A DNA stretch of 64,000 bases from assembly GCA_016214055.1 (NCBI GenBank), contig JACRPE010000018.1, positions 1 to 64,000 on the forward strand, written 5' to 3'. Below are positions 28,035 to 35,257 of this stretch, piece after piece. The notes beneath the pieces are model-generated. The model saw nothing but the letters and a program-made list of their open reading frames with translations, did no database searches and was not told the DNA's origin. The position numbers and the translations under genes are program-made. Positions within the stretch are counted from its first letter, which is position 1. Every line of letters starts with the position of its first letter. This DNA is from Candidatus Roizmanbacteria bacterium. Lineage in GTDB: Bacteria; Patescibacteriota; Microgenomatia; UBA1406; GWC2-37-13.

Positions 28035-29249
28035 TTAATCCGTTAATTTTTTAATTACATTTTCTATTGTTTCCGTAGTTTGCTCCCCTGTCTTCATGTC
28101 TTTGAGTTTTACCACATTATTTTTTACTTCCTCAGGACCGAAAATGAGGACATAGGGAAGGTTTTTTTTATTGGCATATTTAAGTTGTTTCTCAAGTTTG
28201 ACTTCAGGATCAGGGTACAACTCAACTGCAACTCCACTCTTTCTGATACTCTCTGCAACCTTCATCGAATTGTTCCACAGTTCTTTTGAGAAGACGGAAA
28301 CCAATACTTTTGAAACGGATTGAAAGTCTGGAACGAGTCCACATGCGAGAGCTGCCTCAAGAGTGCGGTCAAAACCGATACCTATACCGGTTCCCGCGAC
28401 TTTTTGTCCGCTGATTCTTTCAATCATCGCATCGTATCGTTCACCTCCACCGACCGAACTTTCTCCGGCTTCCGGGATAACTATTTCCCAAATGGGTCCT
28501 TGGGAATAAGAAAAAGACCGGGCGAGAGTCGGCTCAAATTTATACCATGTTTTATCAAATCCTGCTGATTTGAGATAATCAAAAATTATTTTTACCGTCT
28601 CATCTGGTTTTATATTTTGTACATATGACAAATAGTACTTCGCTTTATCCAAGTCTATTCCTTTTTTTACCATCTCCTGAATAACCCCCTCTTCTCCTAT
28701 TTTTTTAAGCTTATCAATTGCGGCTATGGCGGTATAGGGAACATCTTTCATCAGGTCCCTATTGTTGACTAGGGCGATTGCAGATTTAAAACCTAACTTT
28801 CTGTAAATATCTAGCGTAACAGCTATTACTTCAGCATCCGCAACCGGAGACAAAATACCAAATATATCAATATCAAATTGCGTAAATTCCCGATAGCGAC
28901 CCTTCTGAGGTTTTTCCGCGCGGAATGCGGGTTGAATTTGATATCTGCGGAACGGATAGATAAGTTGACTTGCGTACTGTCCTATCACCCGGCAGGTTGG
29001 TACTGTCTGATCGTAACGGAGCGCAACATCGCGGCCTCCCTGATCTTTAAACTTAAAAAATAATTTTTCATCTTCCCCAATTTGTCCCGCAAATAATTCA
29101 AGGGGCTCAAGAGTAGGTGTCTCAAGCGGCTCATATCCCCAAGATTCACAGACTTTTATCATGATATTTCTTAGCCACTGACGTTGCATGGCCTCCTTCG
29201 GCAAAAAATCACGGAAACCTTTCAGAGTTTGAAGTACTGTTTTTGACAT
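28035..29249 (-). CDS. hisS: Histidine-tRNA ligase
   Basis: A 404 aa class II synthetase that loads histidine on tRNA-His. Motif 1 region FLPKEAMQRQWLRNIMIK; motif 2 FRAEKPQKGRYREFTQFDID; histidine-binding SVGGGERYDAMI; motif 3 GTGIGIGFDRTLEA. The C-terminal anticodon domain (from about 320) is present. Length is slightly below the usual 420. A leaderless-type promoter (TATAAT at 29260-29255, five bases from the ATG) overlaps the end of a tiny membrane protein gene upstream. Confidence 0.96.
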   Translation of the reverse strand: MSKTVLQTLKGFRDFLPKEAMQRQWLRNIMIKVCESWGYEPLETPTLEPLELFAGQIGEDEKLFFKFKDQGGRDVALRYDQTVPTCRVIGQYASQLIYPFRRYQIQPAFRAEKPQKGRYREFTQFDIDIFGILSPVADAEVIAVTLDIYRKLGFKSAIALVNNRDLMKDVPYTAIAAIDKLKKIGEEGVIQEMVKKGIDLDKAKYYLSYVQNIKPDETVKIIFDYLKSAGFDKTWYKFEPTLARSFSYSQGPIWEIVIPEAGESSVGGGERYDAMIERISGQKVAGTGIGIGFDRTLEAALACGLVPDFQSVSKVLVSVFSKELWNNSMKVAESIRKSGVAVELYPDPEVKLEKQLKYANKKNLPYVLIFGPEEVKNNVVKLKDMKTGEQTTETIENVIKKLTD

Positions 29250-29260
29250 ACATTATTATA

Positions 29261-29434
29261 TCATTTCTTCTTGAGGAACAGCTTTTTGTTGAGGAGATAG
29301 GTGAAGACAAGTATAAGTAGAAATAACGAAACATAGGGTTTTCCAAAGACAAGCACTTCAATAAGCACGATAACACAGGCCGTGTTAATGAAGAAAAATC
29401 CCACAGCAAATTGACGCCAATATTGTTGTTCCAT
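29261..29434 (-). CDS. Small membrane protein, 57 aa
   Basis: A short frame, MEQQYWRQFAVGFFFINTAC then two hydrophobic stretches (VIVLIEVLVFGKPYVSLFLL, ILVFTYLLNK) and a basic end. The two helices with a Gly-Lys-Pro turn look like a real hairpin membrane protein and not a shadow. It ends 11 bases before the hisS start, on the same strand. No relatives can be named. Confidence is moderate because short hydrophobic frames can arise by chance. Confidence 0.45.
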   Translation of the reverse strand: MEQQYWRQFAVGFFFINTACVIVLIEVLVFGKPYVSLFLLILVFTYLLNKKLFLKKK

Positions 29435-29570
29435 AAAAGTTATTATTGCGATTGGCTTTCCATGATAAACCCTACGAAAATGTAGATGTTCAATGCAGAT
29501 TGCCTCTTGAAAAAAGACATTATATATGAATCGAAATAAAAAATCAAAATGAAAAAAGGAAGATGTTGTT

Positions 29571-29602
29571 TTAGCCTGGATCCCCGCCTGCGCGGGGATG
29601 AC
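29571..29602. repeat. Short palindromic repeat, family A
   Basis: TTAGCCTGGATCCCCGCCTG, then CGCGGGGATGACAG. Nearly identical to 528-557, including the flanking TTAG and GATGAC. Confidence 0.85.
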
Positions 29603-29654
29603 AGAGAGGAGGCGAGGATGACAAGGAGAAAATAAGGATAATAAACTCTTGATG

Positions 29655-29660
29655 TATAAT
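29655..29660 (+). promoter_or_regulatory. -10 box of the MFS transporter
   Basis: TATAAT ends seven bases before the ATG at 29668, with no ribosome-binding site. Confidence 0.5.
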
Positions 29661-29667
29661 ATTTAAT

Positions 29668-30852
29668 ATGGCAGGTGATAAAAAGCAGAAAATTCCCCGC
29701 ACAGTTCTTATTTTGAGTTTGGTCAGTCTTTTCAATGATATTGCCTCAGAGATGATTTATCCCATCGTTCCTATTTTTTTGACCGCGGTTCTCGGAGCCC
29801 CGGTTACGGTAGTAGGTCTCATCGAAGGATTGGCTGAGGCGACTGCAAGCTTCATGAAATTTTTGGCCGGGTATTGGTCCGATCGAGTACATAAGAGAAA
29901 GGTGTTTGTAGTAGTGGGATACGGATTAGGAGCAATTTCTAAAATTCTTATTGCTCTTGCTACATTGTGGCCTTTCGTGTTATTTGCCCGATTTATTGAC
30001 CGGTTAGGAAAAGGAATTCGTACCTCTGCCCGGGATGCGTTATTGTTACAAAATACCACAAAAGATAATAAGGGATTTATATTCGGTTTTCATCGTGCTA
30101 CCGACTCACTTGGCGCAGTCATCGGTCCCCTTTTGGCACTTCTGCTTATGCATTATTTGAACGAAAACATGAGGTTGACGTTTGTAATTGCATTCATACC
30201 TGCGTTAATCGGAGTTGTTCTTCTCGTATTATTTGTGAAAGAAAAGGCAAATCCGCCGGCTGTTGAAGGTAAAAAAAGCATAATCCGTATTTCCTGGAAA
30301 GAAATAAATCCATCGCTTAAACTTTTTTTTGTAATCAGTATGATATTTGCCATTGGAAATAGCTCAGATGCATTTCTCATTCTTCGTTCAAAACAACTGG
30401 GATTGACTACCACTCTCGTGGTTTTAATTTATGTGTTATACAACATCGTACAAACACTGTTTGCAACTCCCGGAGGTCAACTGGCTGATAAAATCGGAGC
30501 CCGAAAAGTATTTGCGATTGGACTTGCAGTTTTTGCTTTTGTTTATTTTGCATTTGGATTCATCAACAACCCAGTCTGGATTTGGATTTTATTTCCCATC
30601 TACGGTATTTATATCGCATTTACTGACGGAGTATCAAAAGCATACATTTCAGAATTCATCACTGAACGTGAATCGGGCACATATTTCGGTATTTATCAAA
30701 CAGGAACCGCCATTTGTCAATTCCTCGCATCATTTATCGCGGGAGTTTTGTGGACGAAGGTGGGACCATCCATTGCTTTTTGGTACGGAGGAGGTATGGC
30801 TACCTTAGCGCTCCTGATGCTTGGATATGGACGATTTGCAAAAAAATTATAA
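29668..30852 (+). CDS. MFS transporter
   Basis: A 394 aa membrane protein with twelve segments. The MFS loop motif is visible (AGYWSDRVHKRKVFVV, and the second copy GGQLADKIGARKVFAIG). The N-terminal LVSLFNDIASEMIYPIVPIF and the later IDRLGKGIRTSARDALL are typical of a group of bacterial MFS proteins of unknown substrate, some annotated as multidrug exporters. Monocistronic, probably leaderless. The end overlaps the cysS stop by six bases, convergent. Confidence 0.85.
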   Translation: MAGDKKQKIPRTVLILSLVSLFNDIASEMIYPIVPIFLTAVLGAPVTVVGLIEGLAEATASFMKFLAGYWSDRVHKRKVFVVVGYGLGAISKILIALATLWPFVLFARFIDRLGKGIRTSARDALLLQNTTKDNKGFIFGFHRATDSLGAVIGPLLALLLMHYLNENMRLTFVIAFIPALIGVVLLVLFVKEKANPPAVEGKKSIIRISWKEINPSLKLFFVISMIFAIGNSSDAFLILRSKQLGLTTTLVVLIYVLYNIVQTLFATPGGQLADKIGARKVFAIGLAVFAFVYFAFGFINNPVWIWILFPIYGIYIAFTDGVSKAYISEFITERESGTYFGIYQTGTAICQFLASFIAGVLWTKVGPSIAFWYGGGMATLALLMLGYGRFAKKL

Positions 30853-32280
30853 GCTCTTTAATTTTAAGTGGAAGCCGTCTTTGACATCTTCAACTGTATA
30901 TCCTTTTTCCTCAATCTGCCTTCTCAACTCATCTGACGTCTTAAAATCTTTTACGGATTTAGACAGTTTTCTTTTTTCAGCAAGGTCAATTATTTCCTGA
31001 GGAATAACATCCTCATGGACTTCATCCAATTTTAAGCCAAGGACTTTATCAAAATCTAAAATAATTTCGAGTTTAGAAGTATTATTTACATCTGATTTGA
31101 GTACATCCCAAACTAATGCAAGGGCCTGGGGGATTTGAAAGTCGGTGGAGATAAAATGAGAGAATTGTTCTTTAAAAGAAGTAGTTTTAGACTGGATTCC
31201 TCCTCCGATTCGGAGGGCGGGAATGACAAAATGAGAGGGGATGACAGCGTGTTTATTCAAAGTTACCATCTGTTCTTTTAATCGTCTATAGCCTTCTTTT
31301 GCTGCGCTTAACGCTTCCCAGGTAAAATTTTGCTTTGAGCGATAGTGGGCTTGAAGAAAAAAATAACGGAGATCCATTGCGCCAAAGCCTTTTTCCTTAA
31401 TTTGGGAAAGAGTAAAACCGGTCCCTTGTGACTTTGCCATCTTGGCATCATCCACATTGAGATGTTCGTTATGCAACCAGTAGTTTACAAATTTTACTCC
31501 GTTAGCCGCCTCACTTTGTGCAATTTCATTCGTGTGGTGGACACTTACATGTTCCACCCCGCCCATATGGACATCTATTGTATTTCCAAGCAAAGATTTT
31601 GACATCGCGGAACACTCAATATGCCACCCCGGAAATCCTTCGCCCCAAGGTGAAGGCCAGGTCTGCAGTGCGTTTTTATGAGCGCCTTTTTTGAAAAACC
31701 AAATGGAAAAATCGGCAAAGTGTTTTTTGGCAGGATCATCCGCAGTTCCTTTCCCTAACCCTTTTTGATTAAAATCAATCTTTTGATGATTCAATTCGTT
31801 ATAACGCGGAAAAGTTAATATATCAAAATACACTGCATACTCGGTGACATAAGCGTGTTTTTTTTCGATAAGCTCCGAAACCATTTCAATCATCTGTGTA
31901 ATGTACTCGGTAGCTCTTGGCTTGAATGATGGTTCAAGAATGTTTAAGTCGCGGGTATCCTGTTCGAATATGCCGATATATTTATCAGCAATCTCCCGGG
32001 GGGGAACACCTTCACGCTTTGCACCCTTTTCCATTTTATCTTCCCCTTCATCCTGGTCGGATACCAGATGACCAACGTCGGTGTAGTTCCGGACCATCGT
32101 CACTCCATAACCGAGATAAGAAAATGATCGGCGGATCAAATCGGCGCATGTCATAGCCCGCAGATTGCCGATGTGTTGAACCCAGTAGACGGTAGGGCCG
32201 CATTGATAAAAGGAAACATGGCCCGGCTTTATGGGTTTGAATTCTTCTAATTTGCGGGTTAACGTGTTGAAAAGTTTCAT
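30847..32280 (-). CDS. cysS: Cysteine-tRNA ligase with a repeat-derived insertion
   Basis: A 477 aa class I synthetase. Zinc ligand Cys27 with CGPTVYWVQHIGNLRA (HIGH-type HIGN), CSAMSKSLLGN and WHIECSAM for zinc and cysteine binding, and the KMSKS loop as KMAKSQGTG. Residues about 351-364 (HFVIPALRIGGGIQS) come from a family A-type palindrome read in reverse (31188-31228) and interrupt the helical part after the catalytic domain. The TTAAC array at 32281-32342 lies directly before the start. Confidence 0.94.
   Translation of the reverse strand: MKLFNTLTRKLEEFKPIKPGHVSFYQCGPTVYWVQHIGNLRAMTCADLIRRSFSYLGYGVTMVRNYTDVGHLVSDQDEGEDKMEKGAKREGVPPREIADKYIGIFEQDTRDLNILEPSFKPRATEYITQMIEMVSELIEKKHAYVTEYAVYFDILTFPRYNELNHQKIDFNQKGLGKGTADDPAKKHFADFSIWFFKKGAHKNALQTWPSPWGEGFPGWHIECSAMSKSLLGNTIDVHMGGVEHVSVHHTNEIAQSEAANGVKFVNYWLHNEHLNVDDAKMAKSQGTGFTLSQIKEKGFGAMDLRYFFLQAHYRSKQNFTWEALSAAKEGYRRLKEQMVTLNKHAVIPSHFVIPALRIGGGIQSKTTSFKEQFSHFISTDFQIPQALALVWDVLKSDVNNTSKLEIILDFDKVLGLKLDEVHEDVIPQEIIDLAEKRKLSKSVKDFKTSDELRRQIEEKGYTVEDVKDGFHLKLKSL
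31188..31228. repeat. Family A-type palindrome inside cysS
   Basis: TTAGACTGGATTCCTCCTCC, then GATTCGGAGGGCGGGAATGA: same ends as family A (TTAG...GGATT, GGGAATGAC) with a different stem (CCTCCGATTCGGAGG). It is read in frame. Confidence 0.8.
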
Positions 32281-32342
32281 AGAACAAGGACTAATTAACG
32301 GATTAAGAAATTAACGAATTTGTTAACCCGTTAATGCGTTAA
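32281..32342. repeat. TTAAC array between an EEP nuclease gene and cysS
   Basis: TAATTAACGGATTAAGAAAT, ACGAATTTGTTAACCCGTTA, ATGCGTTAATC: forward units then reverse units. Confidence 0.8.
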
Positions 32343-33119
32343 TCAAATTAACTTAAATACGGCAAAGACAGGATAATGATCAGAATACTGCACGTCCACT
32401 TTTTTTGCAAATAAAGAGACGCAGTTTTTGTAAAAAATATAATCTAACTTGAGGCGGTGGTGAAAAAATTTAAAAAGTATTTTAGCAAGAAACTTTTCCA
32501 TAAAAGTGTAGTGCATAAGCGCCCCTTCAGTGGTAAAAAATATGGTGTTTGTTGCCTCTTTCATGTCATACTCCCCCATCAATGACTCGAGTTTTTTGCG
32601 CCCGTAGGGATAATTAAAATCTCCCGTGAGAATAGTCGGGACTGCAGAGTCGGCAAGCTTCACATCGTCAAGGGTAGTGTGAATTTGCTTCAGTCGGATA
32701 CTATTGGTGCCGTAGGCGGATAGATGAATATTATATATGACAATTTTCTTTTGCAATTTTTTGCAAATAAACTCAGTCTTAAGAACCGTGCGGGGTTTGT
32801 TTCCCGTTTTGAAAATGCGTAACAGATAGGCGAGTATTTCCATAGCACCCCTCTGTAGGAAAATAATTTTTGACTCATGGAAAGTAAATTTTTCCGCATT
32901 ATAAAAAGTGGCAACTCCGTAGATGTGACCGAATTTGATAAACGCATTTGAGTAATCGGCTAGTTCATATCCCAATTGTTCAATTTTCTTGAACGTGTGA
33001 TCAGTAGTATCAACTTCCTGAAGACAGATGATATCAGGATGCTGGGAGTCGCATATTTTCTTTAATCCGACCACCGCATCACTGAATAGCGTATTGTATG
33101 TCAGAAGCGAAAAATCCAT
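32343..33119 (-). CDS. Endonuclease/exonuclease/phosphatase family protein
   Basis: About 258 aa of the DNase I-like metal-dependent phosphoesterase fold. Motifs: start LLTYNTLFSDAVVGLKKI, catalytic Glu in ICLQEVDT, metal Asp/Asn in LTGDFNYPYG, and DHYPVFAVF at the end (the SDHxP catalytic His). Its substrate could be DNA, RNA or a phospho-lipid. The start at 33119 (MDFSLLTYN) is chosen because the frame upstream lies antisense to the tRNA locus. Confidence 0.88.
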   Translation of the reverse strand: MDFSLLTYNTLFSDAVVGLKKICDSQHPDIICLQEVDTTDHTFKKIEQLGYELADYSNAFIKFGHIYGVATFYNAEKFTFHESKIIFLQRGAMEILAYLLRIFKTGNKPRTVLKTEFICKKLQKKIVIYNIHLSAYGTNSIRLKQIHTTLDDVKLADSAVPTILTGDFNYPYGRKKLESLMGEYDMKEATNTIFFTTEGALMHYTFMEKFLAKILFKFFHHRLKLDYIFYKNCVSLFAKKVDVQYSDHYPVFAVFKLI

Positions 33120-33159
33120 GATATATTGTACAAAAGGGAAGAAGCAAACACAAATAAGG

Positions 33160-33165
33160 TATAAT
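33160..33165 (+). promoter_or_regulatory. -10 box of the tRNA locus
   Basis: TATAAT on the plus strand, 14 bases before the first tRNA-like acceptor strand (33180). Confidence 0.5.
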
Positions 33166-33179
33166 GGAATGAAGAAAAA

Positions 33180-33389
33180 CGGGATGTAGTTCAGATGATT
33201 CGCAAATGCGGTTCCCCTGTAAAAATCGGAGTGTAGTTCAGATGGTAGAACACGCGGTTCGGGACCGCGAGGTCGCGGGTTCAAGTCCCACCACTCCGAC
33301 ACGATTTTTACAGGGTAAAGGGTTTACACTGTAAATTGAGACAATTTACAGTGACCGCGAGGTCGCGGGTTCAAGTCCCACCATCCCGA
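33180..33389 (+). other. Interrupted tRNA-Pro-like gene enclosing a complete tRNA-Pro
   Basis: 33180-33214 looks like a tRNA 5' half: CGGGATG, TA, GTTCAGATG, then GCGGTTC. 33353-33389 is a perfect 3' half: GACCGCGAGG, TCGCGGGTTCAAGTCCCAC, CATCCCG, A. Their acceptor strands CGGGATG and CATCCCG pair over seven bases and differ from the inner tRNA by two compensatory pairs. The split lies in the anticodon loop. The 138-base insert holds a 14-bp perfect inverted repeat around the inner tRNA (33215-33228 with 33302-33315) and a 12-bp hairpin (33328-33353). The D-arm of the outer copy is poorly paired, so it may be a remnant. Confidence 0.4.
33227..33299 (+). tRNA. tRNA-Pro (anticodon CGG)
   Basis: A complete 73-base cloverleaf: acceptor CGGAGTG with CACTCCG (seven pairs), D stem GTTC with GAAC, anticodon stem CGCGG with CCGCG around TTCGGGA, T arm GCGGG-TTCAAGT-CCCAC with one C-A mismatch, discriminator A. 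The loop gives anticodon CGG, reading CCG. C1-G72 fits bacterial tRNA-Pro. The CCA end is not encoded (CAC follows). It lies inside the larger tRNA-like structure of the surrounding 210 bases. Confidence 0.92.
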
Positions 33390-33426
33390 CTTAAGAAGCA
33401 TTGAATAAATACCCAAAGACGAAGAT

Positions 33427-34287
33427 CTATCTTAATCGTTCTAAAATGTTAGTGAAAGAAAGTTTTTGTTTAACTTGCAAATGATGATCAATTCCAGTCG
33501 CAACAGATCGTGGTAATAAATTTAGGGCACCATAACTGCTGTTAATCGCCTGAATATAGGTTCGAAAATCCGGTATTGTCAAACTTTCTCTCACTTTATT
33601 AAAGGTCTCTCTGTATTTTTTTGGATCATGTGCTTGAAATGCTCTTTGTTTTAATCTACTCGCAATCCTTCGACTTCGATCTCTTCTTGGATCATTTTTC
33701 TTTTGTTTATACGGAAAATCAGGATCGAGGAACAGATCATCCCAATATTTGAAAAAAAAATCAAAATTACTACCTACTTCATATTCCCAATCTTTTTGGT
33801 TAAATTCACCCTCTTTCATTTTATTTATTGCTCCTAATCTTATATTTTTAAGCATTTCAACGCTACCACCTATATATTCATCGGGTGTAAAAAGTAAGCA
33901 TGCAAATTCGGATGGGGAGTTGATGAATTTCTTCATTGCTAAACATCCGCCAACAATATTAATCTTTAGTTCTTTGATGATTTCCTCATTATAAGAAAAT
34001 GCATTCATTACTTTCTGAACATTTTTCTCTGAATCCATTACAAGTTGATAGTCATAATCAGATTTTTCATCAGTAGCCCATATAAGACTTCCAATAGGGA
34101 TTGTTATATAGGTTTGAGGATCAATGCCAAATTTATTGAGCACATCATGAAGACGGGTTTTTGCAAGTTCACGGTGATTTCGCGTTTGCTCATCTACGAG
34201 AGGATGCTCCCAGACTCTCGTGACAAACTTTCTGACTTGTTCAAGTGGAAACGATACATATTCTCCGTGTTCTGATTGATTATCCAT
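33427..34287 (-). CDS. Nucleotidyltransferase-fold protein, function unknown
   Basis: A 286 aa protein. ITIPIGSLIWATDEKSDYDY resembles the polymerase-beta nucleotidyltransferase pattern (GS, then an acidic pair, here D-Y-D), placed near residues 66-85. The remaining two thirds are helical and rich in charged residues, with no second domain that I know. Members of this fold add nucleotides to RNA, proteins or small molecules, and some are toxins; no antitoxin-like partner is seen here. Gene 34344 upstream is in the same direction. Confidence 0.55.
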   Translation of the reverse strand: MDNQSEHGEYVSFPLEQVRKFVTRVWEHPLVDEQTRNHRELAKTRLHDVLNKFGIDPQTYITIPIGSLIWATDEKSDYDYQLVMDSEKNVQKVMNAFSYNEEIIKELKINIVGGCLAMKKFINSPSEFACLLFTPDEYIGGSVEMLKNIRLGAINKMKEGEFNQKDWEYEVGSNFDFFFKYWDDLFLDPDFPYKQKKNDPRRDRSRRIASRLKQRAFQAHDPKKYRETFNKVRESLTIPDFRTYIQAINSSYGALNLLPRSVATGIDHHLQVKQKLSFTNILERLR

Positions 34288-34343
34288 GAACTTCTTTAGT
34301 AATTATATCTTTTAATAGCTCTATGAGACTACTTAACTTAATA

Positions 34344-34889
34344 TTATTGTTTCCCCGTTGAGGGTTTGATTTCGGCTGTTGAGGGGAGCTGTGTTTTTTT
34401 CTTCTTTTTTGGCGCAAGAATGCTTTGCCTTTCTTTTCCTTGAGGTTCACCGGATATCTGTGATTGTCGTTGTTTTTCAGCTTCCTTTCTCTTTTTTTCA
34501 TGCTCCTGATAAGCCTCCTGACGTTTTTTCTCCTCCTCTTTTTGCTTCTTTTCCATCATGATCTTTTCATCGCCACTCTTTACCATTTGGAATAGTTTAT
34601 TTCGAAGTGCATCCGTCTTTGATTTATCTTGATTTTGATATTTTTCTTGAAGTTTAGCAAAGTCAAGAGGAGTTGTTCCTTTTGCCCCCTTAACCCCCTC
34701 CTTCGTCCCTCCGGATCGGAGGGCTTCGGCGGGCGAGTCCGCGGTCCCTTCAGCACTAAAAGCATTTTTAAGCATATTTGCAGGGTTGAAGGTTTGTTTA
34801 AGTTGCTTTCCCCCGCTTTTTGCCATGCTTTGCCCTGCCTCGAGGGCCTTTTCGAATGTGTCATCCCAAAATGTTCCCTTATTTGCCAT
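34344..34889 (-). CDS. Conserved charged coiled-coil protein of Microgenomates type (DUF5660-like)
   Basis: A 181 aa soluble protein. N-terminal part WDDTFEKALEAGQSMAKSGG; then a linker; then a Lys/Glu-rich coiled-coil (EKKQKEEEKKRQEAYQEHEK, about residues 112-140) and a basic end. I recall similar proteins as DUF5660 in Patescibacteria, but I cannot check this. Residues about 48-66 (ADSPAEALRSGGTKEGVKG) come from a palindromic GC-rich repeat (CCCTCCGGATCGGAGGG), unlike the AT-rich rest. It lies five bases from the MIP18-like gene on the same strand, so co-expression is likely. Confidence 0.6.
   Translation of the reverse strand: MANKGTFWDDTFEKALEAGQSMAKSGGKQLKQTFNPANMLKNAFSAEGTADSPAEALRSGGTKEGVKGAKGTTPLDFAKLQEKYQNQDKSKTDALRNKLFQMVKSGDEKIMMEKKQKEEEKKRQEAYQEHEKKRKEAEKQRQSQISGEPQGKERQSILAPKKKKKTQLPSTAEIKPSTGKQ
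34690..34745. repeat. GC-rich palindromic repeat inside the charged protein gene
   Basis: CCCTCCGGATCGGAGGG followed by CTTCGGCGGGCGAGTCCGC, translated as ADSPAEALRSGGTKEG. GC content far above the neighbouring gene. The CTTCGGCGGnC part matches the recR insert. Confidence 0.7.
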
Positions 34890-34892
34890 AAT

Positions 34893-35195
34893 TTATATCC
34901 CCATCAATGCTTTTCCTCGCTCACTCATTCTTTCAAGACTCCATGGTGGGTCAAACGTCAACTCGAGTTTAATATTCTCGTCTTTAAACCCCAGTTCGGT
35001 CAGTTTCTGTTTCATTTCCATCTCAATCTGGGAAAAAAGAGGGCAACCTATTGTCGTCAGAGTCATCAGGATATGGACGGCATCCTTCTTCAAAGTAACT
35101 TTATAAATAAGTCCAAGATCTACAATCGATATATGGATTTCCGGATCCATGACATCGGTCAAAGCATTTATGATTTTCTTTACAGTTATCTTCAT
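34893..35195 (-). CDS. Iron-sulphur assembly factor, MIP18/DUF59 family (SufT-like)
   Basis: A 100 aa MIP18-like domain. The signature DPEIHISIVDLGLIYKV (near residue 18) and TTIGCPLFSQIEMEMK with its Cys are present. Related PaaD/SufT proteins help to place iron-sulphur clusters on target enzymes. It is cytoplasmic. The downstream gene follows within three bases. A divergent RNase J gene lies upstream. Confidence 0.88.
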   Translation of the reverse strand: MKITVKKIINALTDVMDPEIHISIVDLGLIYKVTLKKDAVHILMTLTTIGCPLFSQIEMEMKQKLTELGFKDENIKLELTFDPPWSLERMSERGKALMGI

Positions 35196-35215
35196 CTTTA
35201 AAGTATAGCAAATGC

Positions 35216-35221
35216 TATAAT
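35216..35221 (+). promoter_or_regulatory. -10 box of the RNase J gene, followed by a TTAAC array
   Basis: TATAAT followed by a TTAAC array (35220-35255) that forms the whole short 5' leader of the RNase J mRNA. The ATG is at 35258. This places the repeat in transcribed RNA. Confidence 0.5.
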
Positions 35222-35255
35222 TAACGAATTAACTGATTAACAAATTAAAAAATTA
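35220..35255. repeat. TTAAC array in the RNase J leader
   Basis: ATTAACGAATTAACTGATTA, ACAAATTAAAAAATTAAT, ending two bases before ATG. Confidence 0.8.
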
Positions 35256-35257
35256 AT

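Larger units (their letters stand above)
29435..29667. other. Intergenic region with a family A repeat
   Basis: Between the small membrane protein and a divergent transporter. It holds the family A palindrome at 29571-29602 and the -10 box of the transporter at 29655-29660. No gene is seen in the rest. Confidence 0.6.

Noticed and set aside
33181-33214. Outer tRNA 5' half as an independent functional tRNA
   Set aside because: It lacks a proper D stem and its own 3' half next to it; it is considered only with the 3' half at 33353.
33120-33302. N-terminal extension of the EEP nuclease frame (MSEWWDLNPRPRGPE...)
   Set aside because: This part is antisense to tRNA-Pro; such peptides are common artefacts. 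The homology starts at 33119.
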